Assembly: GCF_000219725.1 (NCBI RefSeq)
Contig: NC_015732.1
Location: 1,240,001 to 1,304,000 of the forward strand
Origin: Gracilinema caldarium DSM 7334
GTDB lineage: Bacteria > Spirochaetota > Spirochaetia > Treponematales > Breznakiellaceae
DNA: 64,000 nucleotides
Direction of reading: 5' to 3'
In this document: positions 6,164 through 14,279 of the stretch, one piece after another
Position numbering within the stretch: the stretch's first letter is position 1
Layout of the letters: each line of letters begins with the position of its first letter
Position numbers and translations under genes: made by a program
Notes under the pieces: generated by a model
Databases searched by the model: none
What the model was told of the DNA's origin: nothing
The model's input: only the letters and a program-made list of their open reading frames with translations

Positions 6164-8884
6164 ATGATTTCAATGTTGTTTACGATAAGGTTTTATTCTC
6201 AATTCCACCGAACACAGCCTGATATGGTGAAATCCATACAGCAGGAAGTGCAGACTCTGGTCCATAGTTCTGGAGGAAAGATTATACGTCTTGGGCGAGA
6301 AACTATTGCAGAATTTTCTGAACAGTCCTTTACGTTTTCTATTCAATTTTTTACGTTTATTCAACAATTAATACCTTTCTGTCAAAAACTTCGAAAACTT
6401 TTACTGGGATATTCGATATATTTTTATACCGAAGATACTTTTGCGAATGATACCTGTGTAAAAAGGCTTGTACATCATAAAGACAGCATCGGAATTTTTT
6501 GCAGCCCTGAGCTTGTTACAATCTTTGCTCCACTCTTTGCAGTAGAATCTCTCCCCGACACAAATATCTTCCAACTTAAAGACTTAAAAAAAATTAAGGA
6601 ATTACCACTTCCGGACATTGACACTCTTATTCCACGATTTCGAACTGAACTTGATAGTTCCGCTGCTCGTTGTAAAATATTGCTTGGTAAAAACAGAGCT
6701 CTTCTCATGCTTTTAAACAACACCTATATAGAGCAACAATATAAAGATGTTCTTCAATTTTATATCAGCTTTAATCCCGCAGGACCATCTTTGAATGGGT
6801 TTATTGAGCTTTTTATACAAAGTATTCAAGAAAGAGATGAATTTTCACAACCATATAAAGAAAAATTGGCATTGCTCAAGGCTGAACGGTTACATGAACA
6901 GTATAATGAGACAATACAATCTCACCTGAAAGAGCTCTTGAATCTTTGGAACAGCATATATGAGACTATACCCCTTGTGCTTCATATTGATTATCTTGAT
7001 GCTCTCCACGATACATTACAGACGATATGTAGGCAATTCCTTGTCGCTTTTTTGCAGTCCCCCATACATCGTGTTCATATTTTTGCTACAGATAGGAAAT
7101 CCTTATCTTGGATTGATGAAATTGACCGTCATTTTGTTTTTATCCAGTCTCCTGAGCGCTCATGGAATGGCTTACTCGACGAAACAGACCAATATCTCAA
7201 TCCCAGGATTATAGTACCCGCTGCCTATCTTTGTCATAAACTATCCTCAATCTATTCAAAATCTGAACTCTCACTGCAACTGGAACGGAGTGGGTTTTCT
7301 AAAAGCAGTATCCAGTGGTTGTTTGAGGTTTTTAATAAAACCGGAATATTTCCAGTTGGAGCAGCGGATTTTATTATTTCTTCAGGAACCGAATCGATGC
7401 TCACAAACTATCTACAAGAGAAAGATTCGCATCTCGTGAACAGTATTGTCCAGGAACGGCTGCGTGAAAGTGTATCGAAACATGAGCTGCTTCCCAGTAT
7501 GGGCTTATTAGTCTGTTACATAGGTGTAGAAGGAAACGCTGACCCCGATTTTATTCTGGATTGTATTATCCATGATTTACAAAATGATTACTTTGTTGAA
7601 TTAGATCGATCTATTCAATCGGAACGGCTTATACAACTCATTGGCAACGAATTGTTTCCGGCACTATATTATATCCTGATCACGGATCATTTAGTAACCA
7701 CTGGTTCACCTCAAGATCTTCTTAATGCGGTACACAATACTGTTCCTTCTACTATTAGCAATAATCGAATAAAGGCCTTCTGCCATATCAATGCTGCTCT
7801 ATTGAATCTTGTTTCGGGGGATCTTGGTGTAGCTTCTGAGAACATAAAAACCGCACTTTTATTATTACAGGATTATAAAAATAAACAGGGCTTGGAAAAA
7901 GTGTTCCGAATTTTTGGATTATTAAAATTAGCGCAACATAATATCGAAGACAGCATTGAATATTTAACCTTTGCTCTGGATTCAGCACAGGAATGTGCAA
8001 ATACCTGTGAACGAGCTTATTCGAGTTATTACATCAGTGTAGCGTATTTCTTACAGGGTAATTTTCCTCGGGCTATCTTCTTTATTAATATGGCAATACA
8101 GCTATTCCATAATCTGGATAATCAACAATGGGAAGAAAAAAGCCTGTTTCTACTTGGCAGACTTCAATTTTCTTTGGGAAATTATGAAAAGGCTTTAGAA
8201 GCGTTTGATCTGATTCATGGTGTAGATATAGCTAGTTTATGGCGTCTGAGAGCAACACTCTATGCATCTATAGGTAATACCATTGCTATGAAACGTATAG
8301 CTGAATCATATGCAACGCTGCATATACAAGACCCCATGTTGGAAATTGAGCTACACTTTTTTCTTGGAAATTATGAAGCATGTTCCCGTCGCTGTGATGC
8401 CATGCTTATGAGTGAACCTGTATCTTTATTGAGAGTGACTGAGCAAGTGGATTGGACCGACGGATATGCGCAAATTGAATCGCTGCTTTTTCCCCGGCGG
8501 GATTTTTTATACCGTCATGCAATCTGCTTTAGAGCATTATCACAAAGTACTCTTTATCCAGAGGATCGTACTATTATTGCCATGCTTGATAAACTCATAA
8601 ATGATCTTAAGCCGATCAATAATTCCGGAATGTACGAATCTGGAGGCTATGAGGCAAGGATCTTTGATCCTTATGATGTTTTTTACTACACCTGTTATTA
8701 CTTGGTGCTGCAACGACTCGATTCTACAGAGATTGACCGGGCAACCGCTTTAAGTAGTGCTTTTAAACGCTTACAAAAACGGGCCAGCCGGATTGAAGAT
8801 GCAGAGATTCGGCGTCACTACTTAACTGCCAACTACTGGAATGGACTACTCAGTAGTGCTGCAAAATTGCATAATTTAATTTAA
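6164..8884 (+). CDS. Large TPR protein with cyclase-like N-terminus
   Basis: The product is about 906 residues with no recognised family name. The first 160 residues follow the layout of a class III nucleotide cyclase domain: LFTIRFYSQFHR, SSGGKIIRLGRETIAEF, then IGIFCSPELVTIF and FQLKDLKKI. The catalytic Asp pair expected in such domains is not evident. Next comes LLGKNRALLMLL, which resembles the entry to a STAND ATPase, but no Walker A motif follows. From about residue 540 onward are TPR-like helical pairs, for example SIEYLTFALDSAQECA and YEKALEAFDLIHG. This is the layout of cyclase-ATPase-TPR signalling proteins with apparently inactive enzyme parts. The ATG at 6164 is chosen by default; TTG at 6143 or ATG at 6173 are possible and none has a Shine-Dalgarno. 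The gene is more AT-rich than its neighbours. Confidence 0.6.
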   Translation: MISMLFTIRFYSQFHRTQPDMVKSIQQEVQTLVHSSGGKIIRLGRETIAEFSEQSFTFSIQFFTFIQQLIPFCQKLRKLLLGYSIYFYTEDTFANDTCVKRLVHHKDSIGIFCSPELVTIFAPLFAVESLPDTNIFQLKDLKKIKELPLPDIDTLIPRFRTELDSSAARCKILLGKNRALLMLLNNTYIEQQYKDVLQFYISFNPAGPSLNGFIELFIQSIQERDEFSQPYKEKLALLKAERLHEQYNETIQSHLKELLNLWNSIYETIPLVLHIDYLDALHDTLQTICRQFLVAFLQSPIHRVHIFATDRKSLSWIDEIDRHFVFIQSPERSWNGLLDETDQYLNPRIIVPAAYLCHKLSSIYSKSELSLQLERSGFSKSSIQWLFEVFNKTGIFPVGAADFIISSGTESMLTNYLQEKDSHLVNSIVQERLRESVSKHELLPSMGLLVCYIGVEGNADPDFILDCIIHDLQNDYFVELDRSIQSERLIQLIGNELFPALYYILITDHLVTTGSPQDLLNAVHNTVPSTISNNRIKAFCHINAALLNLVSGDLGVASENIKTALLLLQDYKNKQGLEKVFRIFGLLKLAQHNIEDSIEYLTFALDSAQECANTCERAYSSYYISVAYFLQGNFPRAIFFINMAIQLFHNLDNQQWEEKSLFLLGRLQFSLGNYEKALEAFDLIHGVDIASLWRLRATLYASIGNTIAMKRIAESYATLHIQDPMLEIELHFFLGNYEACSRRCDAMLMSEPVSLLRVTEQVDWTDGYAQIESLLFPRRDFLYRHAICFRALSQSTLYPEDRTIIAMLDKLINDLKPINNSGMYESGGYEARIFDPYDVFYYTCYYLVLQRLDSTEIDRATALSSAFKRLQKRASRIEDAEIRRHYLTANYWNGLLSSAAKLHNLI

Positions 8885-8902
8885 TTCGGTTCTGAAAAGT
8901 AA

Positions 8903-8931
8903 TTGACATACTTACTACTTTTTGATATGTT
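8903..8931 (+). promoter_or_regulatory. Sigma-70 promoter of tRNA-Met
   Basis: TTGACA (8903-8908), a 17-base spacer and TATGTT (8926-8931). Transcription would start near 8938, five bases before the mature tRNA. Confidence 0.7.
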
Positions 8932-8942
8932 CATCCCATCAC

Positions 8943-9015
8943 GGCGGCATAGCTCAGTCGGTAGAGCAAACGGCTCATATCCGTTCGGTCATAGGTTCAA
9001 GTCCTATTGCCGCTA
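8943..9015 (+). tRNA. tRNA-Met (CAT)
   Basis: A full cloverleaf can be drawn: acceptor GGCGGCA/TGCCGCT (a G-U first pair), D-arm GCTC...GAGC, anticodon stem AACGG/CCGTT with loop CTCATAT, T-arm ATAGG-TTCAAGT-CCTAT. The anticodon CAT is at 8976-8978. The anticodon stem lacks the three G-C pairs of initiators, so this is an elongator Met tRNA, or an Ile tRNA read through lysidine. The 3' CCA is not encoded. Confidence 0.93.
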
Positions 9016-9024
9016 GACCTCCTA

Positions 9025-9063
9025 AAAACCTGTCAAGGCTTTGCCTGGCAGGTTTTGTTTTTT
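9025..9063 (+). terminator. Terminator of tRNA-Met, overlapping the nrdG 3' end
   Basis: AAAACCTGTCAAGG (9025-9038) pairs with CCTGGCAGGTTTT (9044-9056) around CTTTG, with one G-U pair and one bulge, then GTTTTTTA. The stem contains the last codons and stop (9033) of the convergent nrdG gene, and five T's on the other strand suggest it works in both directions. Confidence 0.75.
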
Positions 9064-9761
9064 ATACCCCTGAGATAGGCAGTCTTACCATGGCTTAGAG
9101 CTATCTCAGTTAGGTGCACAATCTCTTCAACTGCTGGTTCAGTAAAGGAATTCCAGGTGCTGTCTAGGCATGTCCCTGGTTTAAAAGGGCTGAAATACCA
9201 GGGACTCTTTTCATCAACCAGTTGGGCGATGATTTTGATATCCTGTTCTGTAAGATAACCCTGGGGAAGTACAATAGTTCTATATTCATGGGCTATACCA
9301 CTTTCCTGTATGATGATGCTGCTTTTTTTAATAGACTCTTCGTTCCCCCCAATTTCTGGATAACGATGAGGGGCGAGTTTCAGGTCAAGGGCAATATAAT
9401 CGGGACGGGTTGTCTCCCGGGCAAAAATATATTCCAGAACTTCAGGCCTACTCCCATTGGTATCAAGCTTTACCTTGTAACCTAGCATTTTATAGTACTG
9501 AATCATTTCCGGAAGTTCCCGAGTAAGGGTTGGTTCTCCCCCTGTAATAACAACCCCTTCCAGAACAGAACGACGTTTTTTTAAATGCTCGTTAATAATC
9601 TGTATAGGAAGCAAAGATGCTTCAGCTACTGACGCAGGTAGTACAAGGTTTCCATTATGGCACCAGGGACAGCGGAAGTTGCAATAGGGAAGAAATACAA
9701 CAGCCGCCAGTATCCCTGGGTAATCAATGAGACTTGTTTTCTGGAAACCCGCCAGTACCAT
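9033..9761 (-). CDS. nrdG: Anaerobic ribonucleotide reductase activating enzyme NrdG
   Basis: This 242-residue radical-SAM protein carries the cluster motif CNFRCPWC at residues 27-34 (Cys27, Cys31, Cys34), followed by VVITGGEPTL for SAM binding. It cleaves SAM reductively and abstracts a hydrogen from the radical glycine of the class III reductase. The N-terminus MVLAGFQKTSLIDYPG is typical of the longer NrdG form found with NrdD enzymes of thermophiles and clostridia. It is the last gene of the unit nrdR-nrdD-glycyl-radical ORF-nrdG, 11 bases after the preceding stop. Here its target glycine would be on the separate protein encoded immediately upstream (9773-10318), not on NrdD itself. Confidence 0.92.
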   Translation of the reverse strand: MVLAGFQKTSLIDYPGILAAVVFLPYCNFRCPWCHNGNLVLPASVAEASLLPIQIINEHLKKRRSVLEGVVITGGEPTLTRELPEMIQYYKMLGYKVKLDTNGSRPEVLEYIFARETTRPDYIALDLKLAPHRYPEIGGNEESIKKSSIIIQESGIAHEYRTIVLPQGYLTEQDIKIIAQLVDEKSPWYFSPFKPGTCLDSTWNSFTEPAVEEIVHLTEIALSHGKTAYLRGIKNKTCQAKP

Positions 9762-9772
9762 GCTTAATGAAC

Positions 9773-10318
9773 CTATACAGCCTTATCTAACTGAGAGGAA
9801 CCCTGTTTTGCGAAGGCCAGGATAGACTTAGCATCCCTTGCCCGAGCCAATTCTTTGCCTGATGGGTCGAGAAGAATTGCAGTAGGGGTAGATAGCACAT
9901 TGTGACGGGCCGCAGCGGAAAGTCCTTCTGCAGTGTCCGCATCGACAAAGTCTACAGGAATGCCTAGTTTTTGCGCGGCATCCTTTGCTGGGGGACAGGC
10001 CGGGCATGCGGAGCGGACAAAAAGTAAAAGCTTGCTCTGGTCATGGAAAGGTAAAGTTTGTAAGGGATTTTGGGATATGTTTGTTTCGGAAGTATAGATT
10101 TTAGATGTCCCATGAGCGTATTGATTATCAAGGTCTTCTGCCACTATGCGGAACATCTTTCGCTCTGCATATTCTTGTCGTTTCCCCTTATTCCAATTAC
10201 GAACTGATCGGTAATACCCAACAATGCGGGTGTACACTTCTGTGGTGGTACCTTGCACCTGGTTCAGGGCTTCCCGGGCTTCTGCTAATTCCTTTTCAAT
10301 TTGTTCGAGGGTCCTCAT
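9773..10318 (-). CDS. Detached NrdD glycyl-radical loop fused to a thioredoxin-like domain
   Basis: This 181-residue protein has three parts. Residues 1-23 are a charged helix likely to form a coiled coil. Residues 26-55 match the C-terminal radical loop of class III reductases: the stretch around YTRIVGYYRSV and NWNKGKRQEYAER aligns with the E. coli RVCGYLG loop and its downstream N-x-GK-x-x-E motif, making Gly34 the predicted radical glycine. Residues about 94-165 form a thioredoxin/glutaredoxin-like domain with active site CPAC and a cis-Pro in STPT. The ATG overlaps the nrdD stop (ATGA) and has its own AGGAG, so it looks like a real coupled gene rather than a sequencing error. It likely completes NrdD in trans and supplies its reductant. 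I know of no name for this arrangement. Confidence 0.8.
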   Translation of the reverse strand: MRTLEQIEKELAEAREALNQVQGTTTEVYTRIVGYYRSVRNWNKGKRQEYAERKMFRIVAEDLDNQYAHGTSKIYTSETNISQNPLQTLPFHDQSKLLLFVRSACPACPPAKDAAQKLGIPVDFVDADTAEGLSAAARHNVLSTPTAILLDPSGKELARARDAKSILAFAKQGSSQLDKAV

Positions 10319-12375
10319 TTTGTAACTCCTTGTACTATTGCGTTGCGTTCTGCTTCGAGAGCGCTAATTCGTGCCTGTATTGCTGCTTCCTGTTCAGATT
10401 TGCAAATTGGACAGGTAAAGTGTTCTCCCGCCAGATACCCGTGGACGGGACATACTGAGAAGGTGGGGGAAATGGTGAAGTAGGGGATGCGGTAGTTATG
10501 GGCAATGGCTTTTACTAGATTCCGGCAGCTACGCCAGTCTTCGATGGCTTCACCAAGAAATGCATGGAACACCGTGCCCCCTGTATAAGCAGTTTGAAGG
10601 CTTTCCTGAAGGTCCAGGGCATCGAAGATATCATCGGTCAACATAACCGGCAGCTGGGTTGAGTTTGTGTAGTAGGGTTCATCGGTTCCTGCGGTAATGA
10701 TATCGGGGTATCGTTTTTTATCATGTTTTGCAAGCCGATAAGAAGTGGATTCTGCAGGGGTAGCTTCCAGATTAAAGAGTTCTCCGGTCTCTTCCTGATA
10801 GTCTGCCAATCGGTTCCGCATAACCTGCAGGGTTTTCAGAGCAAAGGCCTGCCCTCGTTCTGTCGCAATAGTACAGTCAGCACCGAAAAAGTTCTGCAGA
10901 CATTCATTCATGCCGACGAGGCCGATGGTATTAAAATGATTATTCAATGTTTTAAGATACCGCTTGGTGTAGGGGAATAACCCCGCGTCAAGCAGTCGAT
11001 TAACAACCTTACGTTTAGTTATAAGGCTTTCCTTGGCCAGGTCCATCAGGCGGCCCAAGCGTCGGTAAAAATCATCTTCATCCTTGGCAAGGTAGCCAAT
11101 CCGGGGTAGGTTGATGGTTACCACCCCTATGGATCCGGTAAGCTCATCGGATCCGAAAAGGCCACCCCCCCGTTTTCGCAGTTCTCGCTTATCCAGCTGT
11201 AAACGGCAGCACATTGAACGGACATCGCTGGGATTCAAATCGGAATTGACAAAGTTTTGAAAATAGGGTGTTCCATATCGGCTGGTCATTTCAAAAAGTA
11301 GTTTTGCGTTGTCACTTTCCCAGTTAAAATCAGCGGTAATATTGTACGTGGGAATAGGGTATTGAAAGCCCCTACCTTCTGCATCGCCTTCTAACATCAA
11401 TTCAATGAATATCCGGTTAACCCGGTCCATCTCTTGTTGGCAGTCGCCGTAGGTAAAGTTCTGTTCTTTGCCGCCCACAATAGCAGGTTTATCCCGCAAG
11501 TCCTGTGGTACGGACCAATCCAGGGTGATGTTGGTAAAAGGCGCCTGACTCCCCCAGCGGCTCGGGGTATTAACACCAAAGATAAAGCTTTGCAGGCATT
11601 GTTTCAGTTCTTTATCAGTCAACTTGTCTGCCTTTACAAAGGGGGCTATATAGGTATCGAAGGAGCTGAAGGCCTGGGCGCCGGCCCATTCATTTTGCAG
11701 GCAGCCTAGAAAATTGACCGCCTGCTGCATCAGGGTACTCAGGTGCCGGGCTGGTTTGGAAGTGATTTTGTCGGGAACGCCGCCCAGGCCTTCCTGGATA
11801 AGCTGTCTCAAGGACCAGCCGGCACAGTAACCGGAAAACATGGATAGGTCATGAATATGAAAATCTGCATTTCGGTGAGCTTCAGCTACTGCTTCAGAAT
11901 AGATATTCTTCAGCCAATAATTGGCGGTAATAGTTCCTGAATTATGCAGGATAAGTCCTCCCAGGGAGTAATTAACATTAGCATTCTCGTTTACCCGCCA
12001 ATCTGACTGATTAAGGTAGCCATCCATGGTGGCGTCAATATCAAGCATGAGCTTTTGGGTGTCCCGGATTGCCTCATGGCGGGACCGGTACAAAATATAG
12101 GCTTTAGCTACCGGGACTTCCTGGGATTCTATGAGTGCGGTTTCTACCAGGTCCTGTATTTCTTCTATAGCTGGAATGGAATTAGGGTGCCGCTGCTGCA
12201 TCATCCGGGTCAATAGTTCTTCCACCCGATTGACAATAGCTTGCACCTTATTGGTTCCATTCTTATCCATTTCTGGAACTCCAACCGCCTTAAAGGCCTT
12301 ACCAACGGCGGCTTCAATTTTGAGCCTGTCATAGGCTTCGATATGACCAGACCGTTTTACCACCTGCTTAATCAT
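10315..12375 (-). CDS. nrdD: Class III ribonucleotide reductase catalytic chain NrdD without its radical loop
   Basis: This 686-residue chain makes deoxyribonucleotides from ribonucleoside triphosphates without oxygen. Residues 1-95 are an ATP-cone (VKRSGHIEAYDRLKIE). The barrel shows FHIHDLSMFSGYCAG, FLGCLQNEWAGAQAF, the active-site cysteine region SMCCRLQLD near residue 388, and NTIGLVGMNECLQNFFG. The chain ends with the zinc site CPVHGYLAGEHFTCPIC near residue 641, then a helical tail and a stop. The radical-glycine segment that normally follows the zinc site is absent and appears on the next ORF. The overlaps with nrdR (ATGA at 12372-12375) and with the following ORF (ATGA at 10315-10318) indicate tight translational coupling. 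The CPxHGYxxGEHxxCPxC ending is of the kind served by redoxins rather than formate. Confidence 0.93.
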   Translation of the reverse strand: MIKQVVKRSGHIEAYDRLKIEAAVGKAFKAVGVPEMDKNGTNKVQAIVNRVEELLTRMMQQRHPNSIPAIEEIQDLVETALIESQEVPVAKAYILYRSRHEAIRDTQKLMLDIDATMDGYLNQSDWRVNENANVNYSLGGLILHNSGTITANYWLKNIYSEAVAEAHRNADFHIHDLSMFSGYCAGWSLRQLIQEGLGGVPDKITSKPARHLSTLMQQAVNFLGCLQNEWAGAQAFSSFDTYIAPFVKADKLTDKELKQCLQSFIFGVNTPSRWGSQAPFTNITLDWSVPQDLRDKPAIVGGKEQNFTYGDCQQEMDRVNRIFIELMLEGDAEGRGFQYPIPTYNITADFNWESDNAKLLFEMTSRYGTPYFQNFVNSDLNPSDVRSMCCRLQLDKRELRKRGGGLFGSDELTGSIGVVTINLPRIGYLAKDEDDFYRRLGRLMDLAKESLITKRKVVNRLLDAGLFPYTKRYLKTLNNHFNTIGLVGMNECLQNFFGADCTIATERGQAFALKTLQVMRNRLADYQEETGELFNLEATPAESTSYRLAKHDKKRYPDIITAGTDEPYYTNSTQLPVMLTDDIFDALDLQESLQTAYTGGTVFHAFLGEAIEDWRSCRNLVKAIAHNYRIPYFTISPTFSVCPVHGYLAGEHFTCPICKSEQEAAIQARISALEAERNAIVQGVTK

Positions 12376-12833
12376 TTATTCCCTCCCAACTTTTGTATTT
12401 CCTGAACAAATTCTTCCAGATCTTTGAAATGGCGGTATACCGAGGCAAAGCGGATATAAGCTACCTTATCGATTGCCCCAAGTTTTTCGAGTACCAGTTC
12501 TCCAATTTCGGTGGTTGGAATTTCATGATTTGCCTTACCGGCAATGACCACCGCATCTTCAATTTCATTAACAATATTTTCTATGGTCATTTGAGAAACG
12601 GGCCGTTTTTCCAGAGCTCGCTGAACTCCCCGTTCGATTTTTGTTCTGTCAAAGGGTTCCCGCCGTCCATCCCGCTTAATAACCATGAATTGCTTATCTT
12701 CAATCCGTTCATAGCTTGTAAAACGATAGCCACATCCATTACATTCTCTGCGGCGCCGGATTGCTTCGCCGTTGGCAAGAGTTCGGGATTCTATTACTTT
12801 GTCATCGAAGTTGCCACAATGGGGGCATCTCAT
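12372..12833 (-). CDS. nrdR: Transcriptional repressor NrdR
   Basis: The product has 153 residues: a zinc ribbon with Cys3, Cys6, Cys31 and Cys34, then an ATP-cone (VIKRDGRREPFDRTKIERGV) that senses ATP/dATP. NrdR represses ribonucleotide reductase genes through 16-bp NrdR boxes. It heads the operon containing nrdD and nrdG, and a good NrdR box lies between its predicted promoter and start codon, so it probably represses itself and the reductase together. AGGAG sits nine bases before the ATG. Length and sequence are normal for the family. Confidence 0.95.
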   Translation of the reverse strand: MRCPHCGNFDDKVIESRTLANGEAIRRRRECNGCGYRFTSYERIEDKQFMVIKRDGRREPFDRTKIERGVQRALEKRPVSQMTIENIVNEIEDAVVIAGKANHEIPTTEIGELVLEKLGAIDKVAYIRFASVYRHFKDLEEFVQEIQKLGGNK

Positions 12834-12880
12834 GCTATACTACTCCTGATAAAAAGACTATAAAAATAAGCCTTGTAAGG

Positions 12881-12896
12881 GCGCTATATATAGTGT
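12881..12896. promoter_or_regulatory. NrdR box
   Basis: On the minus strand this reads ACACTATATATAGCGC, matching the 16-bp NrdR consensus ACACwATATmTwGTGT except near its 3' end. It lies 48 bases upstream of the nrdR start. A much weaker second match (10 of 16) is at 12921-12936, overlapping the promoter spacer, 40 bases away rather than the usual 31-32. Confidence 0.55.
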
Positions 12897-12914
12897 TTTA
12901 TATGCGATATGATT

Positions 12915-12943
12915 ATTTTATCACGCTATCTGTTGCGTAGCAA
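12915..12943 (-). promoter_or_regulatory. Sigma-70 promoter of the nrdR operon
   Basis: On the minus strand TTGCTA (12938-12943), a 17-base spacer and TAAAAT (12915-12920). Transcription would begin near 12908, placing the strong NrdR box just downstream of the start, a position suited to repression. Confidence 0.5.
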
Positions 12944-13107
12944 GAGGTGTGTGAAAAAAAAGAACATCTAAGCCAGTTTGGAAACAACCTTTTGACACAT
13001 TGGCTAGATGACGGGGTTTTCTAAAAAATCCTGATTTTAAAGGTCTCAAGACTATAAATAAGTTGATCTTTGCATCAAAGTTATGTTTGTTACCAAGGAG
13101 TTGATCC

Positions 13108-14247
13108 ATGAAGATTGGAATAGATACCTTTGCCTGCGATGGGGGGAAATCTGGAGTTGGGGTATATCTTACTCAATTGTTGCGTCGGATGCCCCGATCT
13201 CTAGCTGGAATGGAGCTCTTTGGCTGGGAATTTGATAAATATGCTTATACCGATGTAGCTGAAGATCTGGAATTTATTTCCCAGTCATTTAAAACAAGCA
13301 GAACTGCCAGTTCCCTTTGGCATATTTTTAAATACCCGGATTTTGCAAAGTCTAGGAATTATGGGGTTACGTTTTTTCCCGCTGCTCATCGAGTATTACC
13401 ATACCATTCTCCTTGTCCTACCGTAGGAACTGTTCATGATATGGCGGCCTATCGTGGGCCCTGGCGAAGCAGGGAGCATCTAGGAGCGGTACTGCGGCTT
13501 GTATTCCCCGATTCCTTACGAAATTTGGACCGAATTATTGCGGTTAGCGAATGGGTAAAACAAGAATTGGTCGAAGTTGCTCAAGTTAAAGCATCCAGAA
13601 TCGAAGTTATTCCTAATGGGATTGATCTTTCAGCTTTTTATCCCCGACCGCGAAATGAAGAAAGTGTTATTCTCATACAACCCTTTAGTTTTCGCCGTCC
13701 CTATATTCTCTATGTATCCCGTATTGATTATCCTGTTAAAAATCATATCAAGCTGATCGAAGCCTTCGCAATCTTTAAAGAACGAACCAAGTATCCTCAC
13801 CGTTTGGTACTGGCAGGATCTGATTCAAAACATGCTGATAAGGTAAAAAAAGCGGCAGCCCGTTCAAAATATAAAAATGATATTTTCTTCACTGGACATT
13901 TTCCGCTGAAAAATTTGCCGGAACTCTATGCAGGGTCTGAGATGGTAGTCTTTCCTTCAAAATATGAAGGGTTTGGTATGGGAGTTCTGGAAGCTATGGC
14001 CTGTGGTGTGCCGGTAGCCTGTGCCCGATCAGCATCCTTACCAGAAACTGCAGAACATGCGGCCCTGTATTTTGATCCGAACTCAGCGGAAGATATGGCC
14101 GATCGAATGGTGACCCTGGCAACCAACCGGGAGGTGTATAAGGAATGCCGCCAGCGTGGTCTCGAGCGGGCCCAGCTCTTTTCCTGGGAGCGCTGTGCGG
14201 AACAAACCTTTAAGGTTATAATGGAAACCGCAGGTAAGACTATATAA
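13108..14247 (+). CDS. GT4-family glycosyltransferase
   Basis: This 379-residue protein has the GT-B fold of family 4. It begins MKIGIDTFACDGGKSGVGVYL, the acceptor-side loop. In the C-terminal half, YVSRIDYPVKNHIKLIEAF is the donor-domain start, and EGFGMGVLEAMACGVPVACA carries the E-x7-E nucleotide-sugar motif. GT4 enzymes transfer a sugar from a nucleotide donor, often for lipid-linked or surface glycans; no membrane helix is present, so it would act at the cytoplasmic face. AAGGAG precedes the ATG by eight bases. It stands alone between the divergent nrdR operon and the convergent lon gene, with no glycan cluster to suggest donor or acceptor. Confidence 0.88.
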   Translation: MKIGIDTFACDGGKSGVGVYLTQLLRRMPRSLAGMELFGWEFDKYAYTDVAEDLEFISQSFKTSRTASSLWHIFKYPDFAKSRNYGVTFFPAAHRVLPYHSPCPTVGTVHDMAAYRGPWRSREHLGAVLRLVFPDSLRNLDRIIAVSEWVKQELVEVAQVKASRIEVIPNGIDLSAFYPRPRNEESVILIQPFSFRRPYILYVSRIDYPVKNHIKLIEAFAIFKERTKYPHRLVLAGSDSKHADKVKKAAARSKYKNDIFFTGHFPLKNLPELYAGSEMVVFPSKYEGFGMGVLEAMACGVPVACARSASLPETAEHAALYFDPNSAEDMADRMVTLATNREVYKECRQRGLERAQLFSWERCAEQTFKVIMETAGKTI

Positions 14248-14279
14248 GGGCGAAGTGAGCGGGTGATCTATCACCGAGC

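Noticed and set aside
14248-14279. A hairpin (GGTGAT-CT-ATCACC) between the convergent glycosyltransferase and lon genes as a terminator
   Set aside because: The loop is two bases and no T-run follows on either strand.
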